This document shows, in pieces, positions 45,204 to 55,386 of a DNA stretch of 64,000 bases. The first letter of the stretch is position 1. Each line of letters starts with the position of its first letter. This DNA is from Hermatobates lingyangjiaoensis (lineage: Eukaryota > Arthropoda > Insecta > Hemiptera > Hermatobatidae): contig JAPFBL010000237.1 in the NCBI GenBank assembly GCA_026182355.1, positions 1 through 64,000 on the forward strand, read 5' to 3'. The notes below the pieces were generated by a model. The model saw only the letters and a program-made list of their open reading frames with translations, was not told the origin of the DNA and searched no databases. The position numbers were made by a program, and so were the translations under genes.

Positions 45204-45480
45204 AGACACTATAATACAAATTATATCTCATTAGTTACAAAAATTAGAGTGAAATAATAAAATTCAATTAAGAGAATTCAAGATATACCCAAGGATGTGG
45301 TACTGACGGGTTGGTCCAGTGAAAACAACTAGTAGGAAACAGATCCGTTGCGAAAGAGTGGGGATAGGCATTTAGGAGATAAGGTGACAAAAGGCTTAGG
45401 CTATGCTTGAAAACCGTTAACTGAAATACAGAAGGCCAGAACCACTAATTTAGAGGAAAGAAACTTTTTTTTTTTATTTT

Positions 45481-45786
45481 TTAATTTATTCTTTGTGATT
45501 CTAGGAACAGTTTAAGAAATTTTGGGCACCCTGGAATTTGATCATTAAGGCATAGAGAGGCAGAAGGACTATTAATGATGGCCTTGTTTATTTGAAAAGC
45601 TTCCAAATTACAAATTTCTTTAAACTTTCTATTTGCATGTAGGATGGTAAGGTTCAAGTTTGGATCAAAGCTGTGATTTTTTGTGACAAGGTGTTTCGCA
45701 AAAATGTGAAAAAAATTCTTTATTATTCTTATTGTCATTTTTCCTTTGTAAGTATTCATTAAAATGTTCCCGGGTTCTTTTCTCAA
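45481..45786 (-). pseudogene. PLE GIY-YIG endonuclease C-terminal fragment
   Basis: A 101-codon minus-strand frame reads IIKNFFHIFAKHLVTKNHSF, then DPNLNLTILHANRKFKEICN, LEAFQINKAIINSPSASLCL and DQIPGCPKFLKLF. This is the C-terminal part of a PLE endonuclease (HxxxxxHSFD...ILH...K.....LEA..I), downstream of the GIY-YIG motif, which is missing. The first codons were probably not an original start. It is a different family from copies 1 and 2. Confidence 0.75.
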
Positions 45787-45870
45787 AGGAGTGCACAGTT
45801 ATGTGGTTTGGTTTATCCATTTTACCTCAGAATGAGTAAATACCACACTATTACGGATTGCACAACTAAT

Positions 45871-47216
45871 GAAATAAATTATTTATTTTACACCAACTAT
45901 TCATTAGTTCAATATTCATATACCGTTGTTGTATACATAATATATAAATATACCTATTTATTAAAAAAAAATGTTAGCGAGTGAGACCCCCGGGCCCGAA
46001 TCAACCCGACACGAATTTAATACTGACATTTTGAGATTAACCCTGCCCGAATGTCGGGCTCGGGCTTAGAATCTTACTTCTAATTATGGCTGAAGAGCCC
46101 TCTTGGACAACCTAATTAAGAAACTGTTGATCCCTTCTCATTTTTTAAAATTCACGATAAATTTCTTCATGGAACACTAAAATCTTTACGTATTGTATAT
46201 CTCCAAAAATGAAGCTCTCTGGTTCACAAGGAGCCTAGATGAAAACCAATGAACTTGCAAAAAGATACATTCACTCGTCCATTCAAAAGTATAAAACTCT
46301 AAAGATAAGTTTGTAAATGGAGCGGGCATGGTATTCTAATATGGTAAAGAGGTACCTGGAAAAAGCTTTTTTTGACCAAGATAACAGAAGCCGATAACGT
46401 TTAATCCTTAGGGATTTGCTTAGGGTAGATAATATCTCAGACAACTACAGAGCAAGAAAACCGAAAGAACATTGCTTATACGAAGAATTCAGCAAAAGGT
46501 ATGAATAAAGTTTTATCGAAGATTACTCTTTAATGGATTTTTTCTTCATATCTATATGTTATCAACGATTTAAAAATATTCAAATAAATAACAGCTTGAT
46601 AAGTTGTTATGTTTTAAATTCTTTTTTAATTCTATTTTAGTTTGTTTCAGTTTCAGTTTCAGTTTAATAATAAGTTTGACTGATACTGTTCATTTTATTT
46701 CTAGAAGAGAAATTTAAGTTAAGAAATAACTTAATATAAATGAAACGGTATGTCAAAGAGATGGCAGACAAAGACGGTTTTTGACGTTGGTAAAATAAGC
46801 AATTTTAAGTTATATTTTTGTAAGTTTTGTACTGAATGCTAAATTGTCTTATTGCATTACTCTTTGTAAAGAAGCGGTTGAACATGTATGTTGAAGTCGT
46901 CAAAAGCAACGGAGTTTTTTCTCATTTTAGAAAGTTTAATATATTCACTCGACAGTGCATACGTTACCTTCAGAATAAGATATCATCTCTTGAACAATAT
47001 AACTGACATTTTTTTTTTATTATTGTATCAAACATTTATTTTTATCAAAGACTGAGTAATATAGCATTCTATTCAAAACAAACCTTTTATTTATTAGTAC
47101 AAATAAGGATCTTGATATCCTAATGATGTTTTTATTACTCTATATTTTCTGTTTAAAACGATTCCCTAGCTCGTGCTAAACGTCAGTCATTTACCGTCTT
47201 TTTGTTTGATTGGTGA
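45871..47216. other. Unassigned DNA with a small GC-rich motif
   Basis: Positions 45975-46070 contain gagacccccgggcccgaatc, then acccgacacgaattt and gaatgtcgggctcgggctta, a GC-rich repeat-like island with related words at 45012 (tcgacccgaccc). Otherwise nothing recognised. Confidence 0.4.
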
Positions 47217-47444
47217 TTCTACAGATTCTACATTGGGATTCATAAATTTTGCATTTCGAGTAGGGATCTTTAACGAGTACCTGACATCATACAGGATCGG
47301 GACCGACGGCTTAACGTCCTCTCCGAAGGACGACGTACTAAGATTTATTCACCTCCCGCGTGAATAAATTGAGGACCAGGTGGAGATCGAACACCGGACT
47401 TCCATCCCAGAAGCAAGTACATTAACCACTGAATTAACCTGGCC
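47217..47444 (-). mobile_element. tRNA-derived SINE, 3'-truncated
   Basis: Minus orientation: the head with A and B box remnants ends at 47444 (taacctggccc); the body runs back through cacctcccgcgtgaataaat and ggatctttaacgagtacctg to gattctacattgggattc. Confidence 0.82.
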
Positions 47445-47627
47445 CTTCTTTATTACTCTAATAACATTATAAAATTTCTTTTGATTAAGAATTAATAATT
47501 GTTGTTAACTCGCAATATTAAATATTAAAAACACTTTGATTACCTTTTCTTAACTTAGTAGAAAATGTTACAAAATAGATAAAAATATCTTTTACGTTTC
47601 TGGAAGAATTTTTAATATTCTAATGTA

Positions 47628-47865
47628 GTGCACTCAGTTATTATGTGGTATTTACTCATTGTAGGGTAAAAATCTAATGAATGGTCTCCACATATAAAAC
47701 TTTTAATGATATAAACAACGCGTTTCGAACACGTAGTGTTCTTCCTCAGGCATTAACTAAGGAAGAACATTACGTGTTCGAAACGCGTTGTTTATATCAT
47801 TAAAAGTTTTATATGTGGAGACCATTTCCTTAGATTTTTACCCTACAATTTTTAATATGTCGTTC
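47628..47865. repeat. PLE inverted cassette, family B', compact
   Basis: Left arm ttgtagggtaaaaatctaat, then aacaacgcgtttcgaacacg; right arm gtgttcgaaacgcgttgttt, then tagatttttaccctacaat. The arms run almost to the centre (cctcaggcattaactaagga). The core is CTGAGGA, then hairpin GAACAC-TAC-GTGTTC, then GAAACGCG (minus strand). Confidence 0.82.
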
Positions 47866-48339
47866 AAACTAGTCTTATTCAAATTTTGAAATAGGTGATT
47901 CCAATATCAATACAAAAACAAATAAATCAAAAATACTTGAAATTATAAATAAAAAAGACTATTAAGAAAACAGTGAGACCTTGATTGCTAATGTATTATA
48001 ACCTTGAAACTGTCAATAAATATTGATGAAACGTCGGTGAGAAAGTGATTAGTGTTTGCTTCGTGACCAACTCTCCCCAAGCCTTTGGAATAATCACTAA
48101 ACTGCATGATTGACAACGGTACAACTTATAACAATAAATTAGGCTATATTTTGTAAACTATCATTTTCATTTTTATCACAAAAATGTGGTCATGTGTTAA
48201 TTACTTATGATTACCCATGGCATTTGAGTGAATTATACATGGAATTTTAAGGTAAAGTGCTAAGCTCAATTCTACCTCACTGATGATTCTAAAGAATTGA
48301 ACTTATACTTAGCTGTCAATTAATAACAGAACTTCCTTG
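47866..48339. other. AT-rich DNA with a possible PLE core
   Basis: At about 48000 aaccttgaaactgtcaataa, then atattgatgaaacgtcggtg fits the hairpin-GAAAC pattern loosely. Otherwise unassigned. Confidence 0.4.
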
Positions 48340-48850
48340 ATTAGTACCAACAAGGCCATTCACAGTGGAAGGAAACGTAAACCATCTTCATGGATATGTT
48401 ATTTCTAACCCCCCTAAAGATATACAACTTAGTGTATATAAGCAAATCACTGATGTATTTTTATACATTCAGTTTTATTCTGTATACATCAAAAGAGTTA
48501 ACATATAAATGTAACTATTTTTGAGGGTGGAAAGACTTTATTTTCTTGAATATTTAAATTATGAATAAAATTAACTATATGTTTTCTATTGTTTATTTCT
48601 TAAATTACCCTCACAATCCTTATATTGAAATGTTTTAAAGGTTCTAAACAAAACCTTTCTCAGTTTATTAACAAATAAATTTTTTTTTAATGTCAAATTC
48701 CATAGTTCTGACATCAGTCAATATACCCACTTCATGAGAGTGCTTGCAGTCATTACGTTGATACAGCTTTTTTCTAAAGTTGATGTCCCATGTAGTATAT
48801 TAATTAAAAACTCCCCGAGAGATCTAAATAGTAGTTTGGTATTACACCAT
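48340..48850 (+). pseudogene. Decayed PLE RT-endonuclease copy
   Basis: It runs parallel to copies 1 and 2 with many indels: accaacaaggccattcacag with tggaagg (ORF start region), acttagtgtatataagcaaa (SVYRK region), atttttatacattcagtttt, tgtcaaattccatagttctg (LLSNSIVL region), and tattaattaaaaactccccg with tttggtatta just before the GIY motif. All frames are broken. It is an older relative of family A, visible only at nucleotide level. Confidence 0.7.
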
Positions 48851-49200
48851 TATAGTATAGTAGTATACAAAAGTTATATAGTAATCTATAAAAAGATTTA
48901 ACATAAACACGTGAAATAACAATCAATGATCAAACCACAATATGAAATGGGAAAACAAGACTAAGATCTTTCAACTGTAACAAGCAGTCTTCGTCAGAGT
49001 GAAAAACTCAAGTGATTGTGGTTTGATCATAGTAGTCTATACTGTAGTAGTATATTATAGTTATATATGCTAGTGTATACTATAGTAATTCACTATTGGT
49101 ATATGGTGAAGTATACTAGAGTAGTATACTATCATTACATAGCAGTGTATACTTAGAGTAATATACTATAGTAAATACTACTATATAACTATCGTTTAGT
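48840..49200. repeat. Family A terminal repeat and TAGTATACTA-type simple repeats
   Basis: 48890-49030 holds a family A arm (aacataaacacgtgaaataa; caagcagtcttcgtcagagt). The flanks, and 49540-49690 beyond the next element, are dominated by variants of agtagtatactatag, a palindromic simple repeat. Confidence 0.65.
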
Positions 49201-49202
<2 letters not shown>

Positions 49203-49244
<42 letters not shown>

Positions 49245-49492
49245 GTTTGATTAAATAATACGCCATATTTACGGTTGACTAGTTTCCTTGTGTATTTCTC
49301 AAGGGATCTGAATAATCTTCTTGTACAAACATCTAAATTGAATAGAACATTTCCAATGGTTATTCAATTTAGATGTTTGTACAAGAAGATTATTCAGATC
49401 CCTTGAGAAATACACAAGGAAACTAGTCAACCGTAAATATGGCGTATTATTTAATCAAACCTGTATAAATGAAGGACTGCTTCCTAAATATA

Positions 49493-49533
<41 letters not shown>

Positions 49534-49540
49534 TAACTAT
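49203..49540. repeat. Perfect 104-bp inverted repeat between (TA)n tracts
   Basis: Arms 49241-49344 and 49361-49464 are identical over 104 bases, with a 16-nt spacer. (TA)n lies outside both arms (49203-49240 and about 49498-49536). The right arm encodes part of a PLE RT, listed separately, so the left arm is an inverted duplicate of PLE coding DNA. Confidence 0.96.
49356..49500 (+). pseudogene. PLE RT N-terminal fragment
   Basis: The frame reads QWLFNLDVCTRRLFRSLEKY, then TRKLVNRKYGVLFNQT, then CINEGLLPKYTNIY and passes straight into the (TA)n as IYIYI. FNxTCxxExLLPxYTNI marks the conserved region upstream of the RT core in Penelope-type ORFs; the same motif occurs at 33189 and 56868. No palm domain follows. 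Confidence 0.82.
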
Positions 49541-49738
49541 TAACTATAGTTACAACCTTATAACTATATTATACACGATAGTAGTATCCGATAGTTATAT
49601 AGTAGTGTATACTATAGCAGCATACTACACATATATAGCAGTATACTATGTGAATATAGTAGCATACTATAGTAGTATTTATAAGCAAAGCTATGTGGTA
49701 TTACCTTTTCTCCTTCATCCTTACGTTTAACTTATACG

Positions 49739-49893
49739 CTAGGTTAAGTGCAGTGGCAGTCCCACAAGGGAAAACACATAGACCGAATAATGGCTCTTTG
49801 TGATACCACACAATGAAGATTGATTCCTTATTGAGAGTTATAAATTTAACCTAACTGAAGTGGATTTTAGTGTAGGGATCATTAACTAAGTTG
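49739..49893 (-). mobile_element. tRNA-derived SINE, 3' part
   Basis: Plus-strand taggttaagtgcagtggcag, then tcccacaagggaaaacacat and ttgtgataccacacaatgaa, back to agtgtagggatcattaacta: the 3' half of the SINE with one degenerate CCTAA unit. It lies within about 170 bp of the exon at 50065. Confidence 0.8.
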
Positions 49894-50064
49894 AACAACA
49901 TGCATTATATTCCTGTTTTTTTCATTATTGCTCCGTTTTTAAGTACGTGAATTATTACATCTTTCATTATTACACGAAAAGTGGACCTAAATAATAGTTT
50001 ATCATTAAGTGTTAAGATGTTTGTTATGATGACATAAAAACGTATATAAGTTGGTAAGACTCAC

Positions 50065-50152
50065 TGTGGCCAGTCCAGGACACTCGTAGACGGTGTAGTC
50101 CTCTTCGTTATCATCTTCGCTGTCTGCCTCTGATTCCGCACCTCCTTGATTA
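50065..50152 (-). CDS. Internal coding exon of an unidentified gene (minus strand)
   Basis: On the minus strand a gtttcag acceptor (AG at 50154-50153) opens an 88-nt exon, closed by a GTGAGT donor at 50064-50059. After one base completing a split codon it encodes NQGGAESEADSEDDNEEDYT, then VYECPGLAT, ending in phase 0. The acidic Ser/Glu/Asp run and YECPGL motif look like a cytoplasmic or other disordered tail. The next phase-matching acceptor I can see is at 6235, where the text continues TGEMEVKNPLF. I infer one gene with a 43.8-kb intron. No further upstream exon was found in 50153-64000. Acidic composition alone would be weak evidence; acceptor, donor, open frame, GC content and matching phase together are good. 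Confidence 0.72.
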
Positions 50153-51660
50153 CTGAAACACGTTACTCAAATCAGTCACATTCTTCAACAAATATCATAT
50201 TTTAAAATAAAAACAAATTAGCATTTGGTATAACAAGCAATCGCCAATATTGAATACATTTGCTCTCTCTAGATTAGGGGTCGGGTAACTTTTTTGGTTG
50301 TTTTCCCAATAATAATTTACCCTCATACTTGAAAGTACTCTGATAGACAAAACCAATTTCCTTATCTAATTTATAGATTACAAAAAATAAGAAATAACAA
50401 AAAAATTTAAATATAAAATTAAAAAAATAAAAAAAAATTGAAAAAATGTTTAAATGTTAATACTGATATATCTACGTTTCCATAGTTTTAAAGATCGTAG
50501 GGTGTTTCTCCAGTTTTCGCTGAGTTAGCACATCCACAACCGTATCACGTTCAGTACCACCCAAAATGTCTAATTTACTCCATTCGTGGTAACTTAGCTT
50601 TGTTCCCCGACAACTGCTCTAGATTACTGAAGTTGATCAACTTTGGGCATGGTTAGTTCAGGGATGAGTGAACCCATGTTGCTTTGACGATCTAGCTCAC
50701 CCATGGCTGATAGAAATGTGATCAGCACATACGTTGATATGAACACAGTTAAGAATAAAAATGTAGAAACACATAAAGAAGGTATCATTCAGATATCTTT
50801 ATGATTACGACATATAAAATTGTTCAGGATTATCATTCAGGTTTTTTTGTAATTACAACATATAGAATTCTTCAGGATAATAGAGAGAAAAGCTGTAGGA
50901 GAGAACAACCTTTATATATCATCATTAAACATTTTAAATTCTAAAATACAAACAAGATTTCCTGACCAGTAATGATTCCAGTAAGAATCAAAAATGATGG
51001 AGGCTCATCATGTAATCTTTGATGCAACGAAAATGGAGTTTCTAGGATGAAAAAAGAAGGATGGATGTAGGATGGGAAATTGTCTCTAGCTAAACTGAGC
51101 TATTTTAGTTCTACCAAAGAAATTCAAAAACTAAAGTAGGGTCTTTAAAATTATGCCTTCTTTAACAAAGATTTTAGAAGATTATGAACTCTGATAATAA
51201 GATAAAAATGAATGAAGTTAGCGATAAACATCAAAGGAATGCCCTAAAGTCTTTTATAATGATCAATATTCCTGAAGGCAAGAAAATGATGTGGAAATTA
51301 AGAAAATATTGAAAACAAGACAAGTATACTGTCGTTCTCAACAGTATAAATGTAATTTTAAAATATAACATAGTACTAGTGAAAAGCCAATGCAACAATT
51401 CTTTCGCACAGTGCATTGAAAAACGAAATCTAGAGCGGTCTATTTGTAAGTTTGAAATATATAAGCTTATTATTGAATTAACAAGTTAACAATTTTATTA
51501 TTGAACTGATTGTAACGTGATTAGCACCATTTATCGAATTAAGACGGTAATATAGAAATAGACCGGAATCCTATCTAATCCCCTATTTAAGGTTCTTAAA
51601 ATCATCCAAAGGAATTTTACAACTCTGGTTAAAATTTTACGGTAGAAGTAAGGTCATGTT
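50153..51660. other. AT-rich DNA, upstream intron
   Basis: No repeat family or exon recognised. A polypyrimidine-like stretch next to 50153 fits the exon's acceptor. Confidence 0.5.
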
Positions 51661-51695
<35 letters not shown>

Positions 51696-51940
51696 TTATT
51701 ATATATATTCCATTGAAAGGTCCGTGTGGAATATAATACACTTTAACACATAGAAAAGAACACAGAAAGACACTACAGAACTCACTTCGATATTTCGACA
51801 TCCGTCGTCATCGGGAAGAAGTGCGAAGTACTCGCGTTGAGAAGCAAACTGCTACTCTATACATTTGTTTAAGATATATTTTCATGAGTATGATTATATA
51901 TATCAATATTCTTTTCTTATCTTTATATTTTCTCATTGTG

Positions 51941-52004
<64 letters not shown>
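51661..52004 (-). repeat. PLE-type terminal repeat (family C/E-like) between (TA)n tracts
   Basis: (TA)n at 51661-51690 and 51947-52004. Between them: aagaacacagaaagacacta, then actcacttcgatatttcgac and atccgtcgtcatcgggaaga (minus-orientation core GAAAT after GATG/CATC-type pairing). Confidence 0.62.
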
Positions 52005-52005
<1 letters not shown>

Positions 52006-52394
52006 CGCAAACAGCTTCCTGTAGCTATCCATGCCAACAGCCATAACCTTTCTTTTAATGACTGCTTTTCTGTTCAAATCATTAAGCTAGTGACCACTGA
52101 TGACCGTAGTTTGACATTAAGAGCGTCTGAGGAGGCCCACATATGGTTATTGGGGGCCCGATCAGATCCCGGTTTAAATCAGAAGCGTTAACTTTTATTT
52201 GTTTTTTCTTTTATTTTTAACTTATATATTCATATTCATATATATATTTTTTTTTATTTTATTATTATTTTTTTTCCTTTTTTTATTATATATATTTTTT
52301 ATTTTATTTATTTATTTATTTATTTTTTTTTTTATTATTTCCTTTTTTGTAATTTTTAATTTTATAATTTTATCTATTGTTTTTGCTTTCTCCG
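52005..52394. other. T-rich DNA
   Basis: Positions 52190-52380 are almost entirely T with scattered A, giving a Phe/Leu frame that is not a gene. 52130-52190 is less AT-rich but unassigned. Confidence 0.55.
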
Positions 52395-52620
52395 TTCTCC
52401 GACGTTTAGTGCCTAGCTCCTTTTTTACGCTAGTGCTGCTCTCTTCGGTTGACTCTTTATTTCTTCATTCGCGCTCCGTTCTTCGACGTGGGGAGATCTC
52501 TCTCACTTCGTCCTCTCTACTAGTCTACTCTCCTGATGACGAACAACAGTTCGAAATATTGAATTCTGTAAGTTTTCTTTGTATTCTCTTTTCTGTGTCG
52601 TGCTTTGTGTAATTTAAATT

Positions 52621-52652
<32 letters not shown>

Positions 52653-52660
52653 ATATATAT
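52395..52660 (+). repeat. PLE-type terminal repeat, family D, plus (TA)n
   Basis: tagtgctgctctcttcggtt, then cgacgtggggagatctctct, then actctcctgatgacgaacaa, cagttcgaaatattgaattc and tctgtgtcgtgctttgtgta, closed by (TA)n. Nearly identical in inverse to 41140-41335, implying recent copying. Confidence 0.82.
52532..52560 (+). ncRNA. Hammerhead-like core (family D)
   Basis: CTGATGA, then an extra C, then hairpin GAAC-AACA-GTTC, then GAAA. Same order as family B, with a 4-bp stem. Inference only; the extra base before the stem is non-canonical. Confidence 0.4.
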
Positions 52661-52882
52661 ATTGTAAAAGACGAGCCAATCCCTGTTACGTATTACTTTA
52701 GACCTTCATCCAACTCTATTGGAAAATTAAGTAGGGACTGCGAGCCCTCTCCCGGAGTGAAGGCTGAGGCGGCCGAGCAGACGGAGTGTGCTAAGGAGAA
52801 ACGTGTTCAACGAATAAACACCCACAACCAATAAGAAGTGCCCAAAGTAATACGTAACAGGGATTGGCTCGTCTTTTACAAT
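52661..52882. mobile_element. 222-bp MITE with about 38-bp TIRs inside (TA)n
   Basis: Termini ATTGTAAAAGACGAGCCAAT, continuing CCCTGTTACGTATTACTTT, and the exact inverse at the other end. (TA)n borders the left end and a short (TA)n lies at 52900-52918. The interior (ccctctcccggagtgaaggc; gaggcggccgagcagacgg) is GC-rich and non-coding. Family not recognised. Confidence 0.88.
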
Positions 52883-52918
52883 ATCTAATCTGGCATTCAA
52901 CATATATATATATATATA

Positions 52919-53236
52919 TGATCAAACTGTTTCTAGCCTCTCCTTGTTCTTGTCATTTAACTTCTAATAAACTGTTTGAAATTTACAGGTAAATTAAATA
53001 ACAATTGTTTAAATATTTTATACACAATACTTGTCATTATTATCACTCTTCAAGAAAATACCTTTTTACAATTAACCAACTTTTTATCATCATTCACCAT
53101 ATTCACAGTATTCAATATTCGGGTTTTTCAGGATTTTCAAAGAAACCATGCGCGGTTTTTATGTAACTTTGAAAAAGTGACAAGACAGGGATGAAGAAAG
53201 ATTTAATTAAATATGTATTAAGTAAAGTCTGCTCCC
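52919..53236. other. AT-rich DNA, nothing recognised
   Basis: A 72-codon frame with no recognisable domain; nothing else. Confidence 0.5.
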
Positions 53237-53460
53237 TATATATATATATATATATATATCATTGAGCAAACCACAATCTGAAATGGGAAAACAAGACTAA
53301 GATCTTTCAACCGTAACAAGCGGTCTTCATCAGAGTCAAAAGCCCAACTGATAAAGACCGCTTCTTATGGTTGAAAGATCTTAGTCTTTTTCCCCATTTC
53401 ATAATAAGGTAAGATCATTGATTATTTCACGTATTTATTGTGAAATGTTGTTATATATAT
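53237..53460. repeat. PLE terminal-repeat hairpin, family A
   Basis: (TA)n, then gagcaaaccacaatctgaaa, cgtaacaagcggtcttcatc, aaagcccaactgataaagac, ttatggttgaaagatcttag and gatcattgattatttcacg. Confidence 0.75.
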
Positions 53461-53464
53461 ATAT

Positions 53465-53620
53465 AAACTAGAATTTCAAAAGAACACATAGAAAAGAAAT
53501 CACTGAACTCACTACTATATTTCGATGTCCTCGTCTTCAGGAATAGATGTGAATCGCTCCAAAGGCTGATAACGACTGGCTTGGCATTCGAACCGAAGCA
53601 CTCAAACAGTATATATATAT
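53465..53620 (-). repeat. PLE-type terminal repeat, family E
   Basis: aactagaatttcaaaagaac, then actcactactatatttcgat, then gtcctcgtcttcaggaatag and gcgatt-type tail ccaaaggctgataacgac; inverse of 56745-56865. Confidence 0.7.
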
Positions 53621-54416
53621 ATTTTCAAAGCTTAAATAAAGTAAGAGATAAACATTTTTCGAAATAACTTTGTAGAGAATAACATTGGTAACTGATTAAG
53701 CCTTTTTTAATTTTTTCAAAAGTTTTTTGTTTTCAGGATATTTTAATTTAATGTTTTTCTATTATTTCTTTTACTGCGTTTATGATTTACTGATTCAGAC
53801 GTAGATAGATCTAGAATATCTTCTAGATGAAATTGGCAATACGCTGTTAACGATAACGCTTTGGTTAAAGGTGAGGAAGTATAATCACTACATTTTGCCT
53901 CTCTCCTGTCACCTTGTGAAATAATGAAACATCTCTGTCATACAATTTACAAATTATGTTATCGTTATGCTGTTGTGACTTTTTGTATTATATATCAAAA
54001 GAAATGTATTGAATTTTTCACTGAATCTGACTCAAAGATTATGATATAATTATCATAAACATATTTAAGTTAGCATCATTGTCACATTGCACTGTTTAAA
54101 ATAAATTATTTGTTAGTTTCTGATTTTAACTAAAATATATGTAAATGTTTATTAACATCTTGATAAAAAAATAGTAGAAAAAAATTGAATCTTTCTATAT
54201 TACTCTATATATAAAATACGAAATACAGAATAGGACTTTTAATTTTAATTTCATTTCAAATTGTAATTAGCATTTCTTGATATTGTGTAAGAAAGGTATC
54301 TGGTGTTTAGGCACATTCTTTTGGTCTTTTTATAATTTTTTGGACTCGAGAGAGATTCGCTACCAAATATTAAAGAAAACCCCGTCAATGGTAACAGTAG
54401 GTCTTGTGGCTTTTTG
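53621..54416. other. AT-rich DNA, nothing recognised
   Basis: Only the short phrase tatataaaatacgaaatac near 54207 recalls 27787. Confidence 0.45.
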
Positions 54417-55386
54417 TGGGGGGGGGGGGGGGGGGTTGAGCTCGGTGGTTAACGTGCCTGCCTCTGAACTGGTAGGTTCGGGGTTTGATCTCCACCTGAC
54501 CCTCGATTTATTCTTGCGAGAGGTGAATAAATCTGAGTATGTCATCCCTCGGAGAGGACGTTAAACCCGTTTTGATCTTCGCGTTTCTCGGCATTTTGTG
54601 CCATAACCGCTTAGTCAAGCCAGGCCGCTTTGTTGACAAGTTACCCTTTAGCCACCTTCATTGAACATGGAGGTGCTCGAGGGTACTTCAAGCAACGCAA
54701 TGCTAAGCACGAATTCTGACAGTTACTCCGCAAAACGGTACCTAGGCCAAGAGTAATAGACAAGCTAAAGCCAATGTAACATGCGGAGATAATTACTGAT
54801 AAGGTACTCAAAATTCCCTTACCAGTTACACTTTAACTGAAGAACAGATATAACGAAGACATATAAATACACAATCAGGACTAACTCAACTTATCGCTAC
54901 GCCTCAAGGTACTAAAATATTCCCTCGAGGTGGAAACTAAACTAACTTATAACTAAGAAACACTCAATACTAAAAGACTAAAACTAATATAATCTCCGAC
55001 AAGGTACTCGATATTCCCTTATCGGTTGCTTAAACTAAAGGACACAGGACATATAGAACGAGCACATAAACATACAGAACGAGCACAACTTACGATAAAC
55101 CCTCAAAGTACTGAAAATATTCCCTTTAGACAAAGACTAAAACTAATTTATCAGTAATGGTAAGTAGCCAAGACTAAAAACTAAACCACAACATCGAGGT
55201 CCCTGTCACTAGAGGGTAAGGGTATTCCTTCTCCTCCCCACATGGTAAACATACTTCAGAGGACGTTAAACCATCGGTTCGGAATCTCTACGATGTCTGG
55301 TACTCGTTAAAGATCCATACTATAAATATATTTGATATTTAGGCAAACTAGAGGACTACTAATGTAGAATCAACAGTTAATGTGGA
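54417..55386 (+). mobile_element. tRNA-derived SINE interrupted by a 690-bp insertion
   Basis: The SINE head starts after a G20 run (gttgagctcggtggttaacg; gggtttgatctccacctgac) and runs to 54567. It resumes at 55258 (agaggacgttaaaccatcgg; tggtactcgttaaagatcc; gaggactactaatgtagaat) to about 55386. Confidence 0.85.
54568..55257. mobile_element. Unclassified 690-bp insertion with repeated hairpins
   Basis: It is bounded by a 15-bp target duplication (AGAGGACGTTAAACC at 54553-54567 and 55258-55272). It has no terminal inverted repeats, no poly(A) and no long frame. Inside are at least three hairpins with 8-10-bp stems and a shared loop of the form TACT..(A/T)ATTC: 54797-54828, 54902-54931 and 54997-55025. 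A weaker fourth lies at 55102-55129. Class unknown; the 15-bp duplication argues for retroposition. Confidence 0.75.

Larger units (their letters stand above)
45110..45870 (-). mobile_element. Penelope-like element copy 3 (family B), truncated
   Basis: Outer inverted phrases (attctgaggtaaaatggata; tatccattttacctcagaat) bracket a minus-strand endonuclease fragment. The minus-strand 3' terminal repeat at 45120-45205 (cacacaaatgaagttttatt; caacgcgtttcgaacacttt; gtgttcatcatcaggaag) holds the hairpin-GAAACG core. This copy ties the family B cassettes at 13165 and 18063 to PLEs. Confidence 0.88.
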
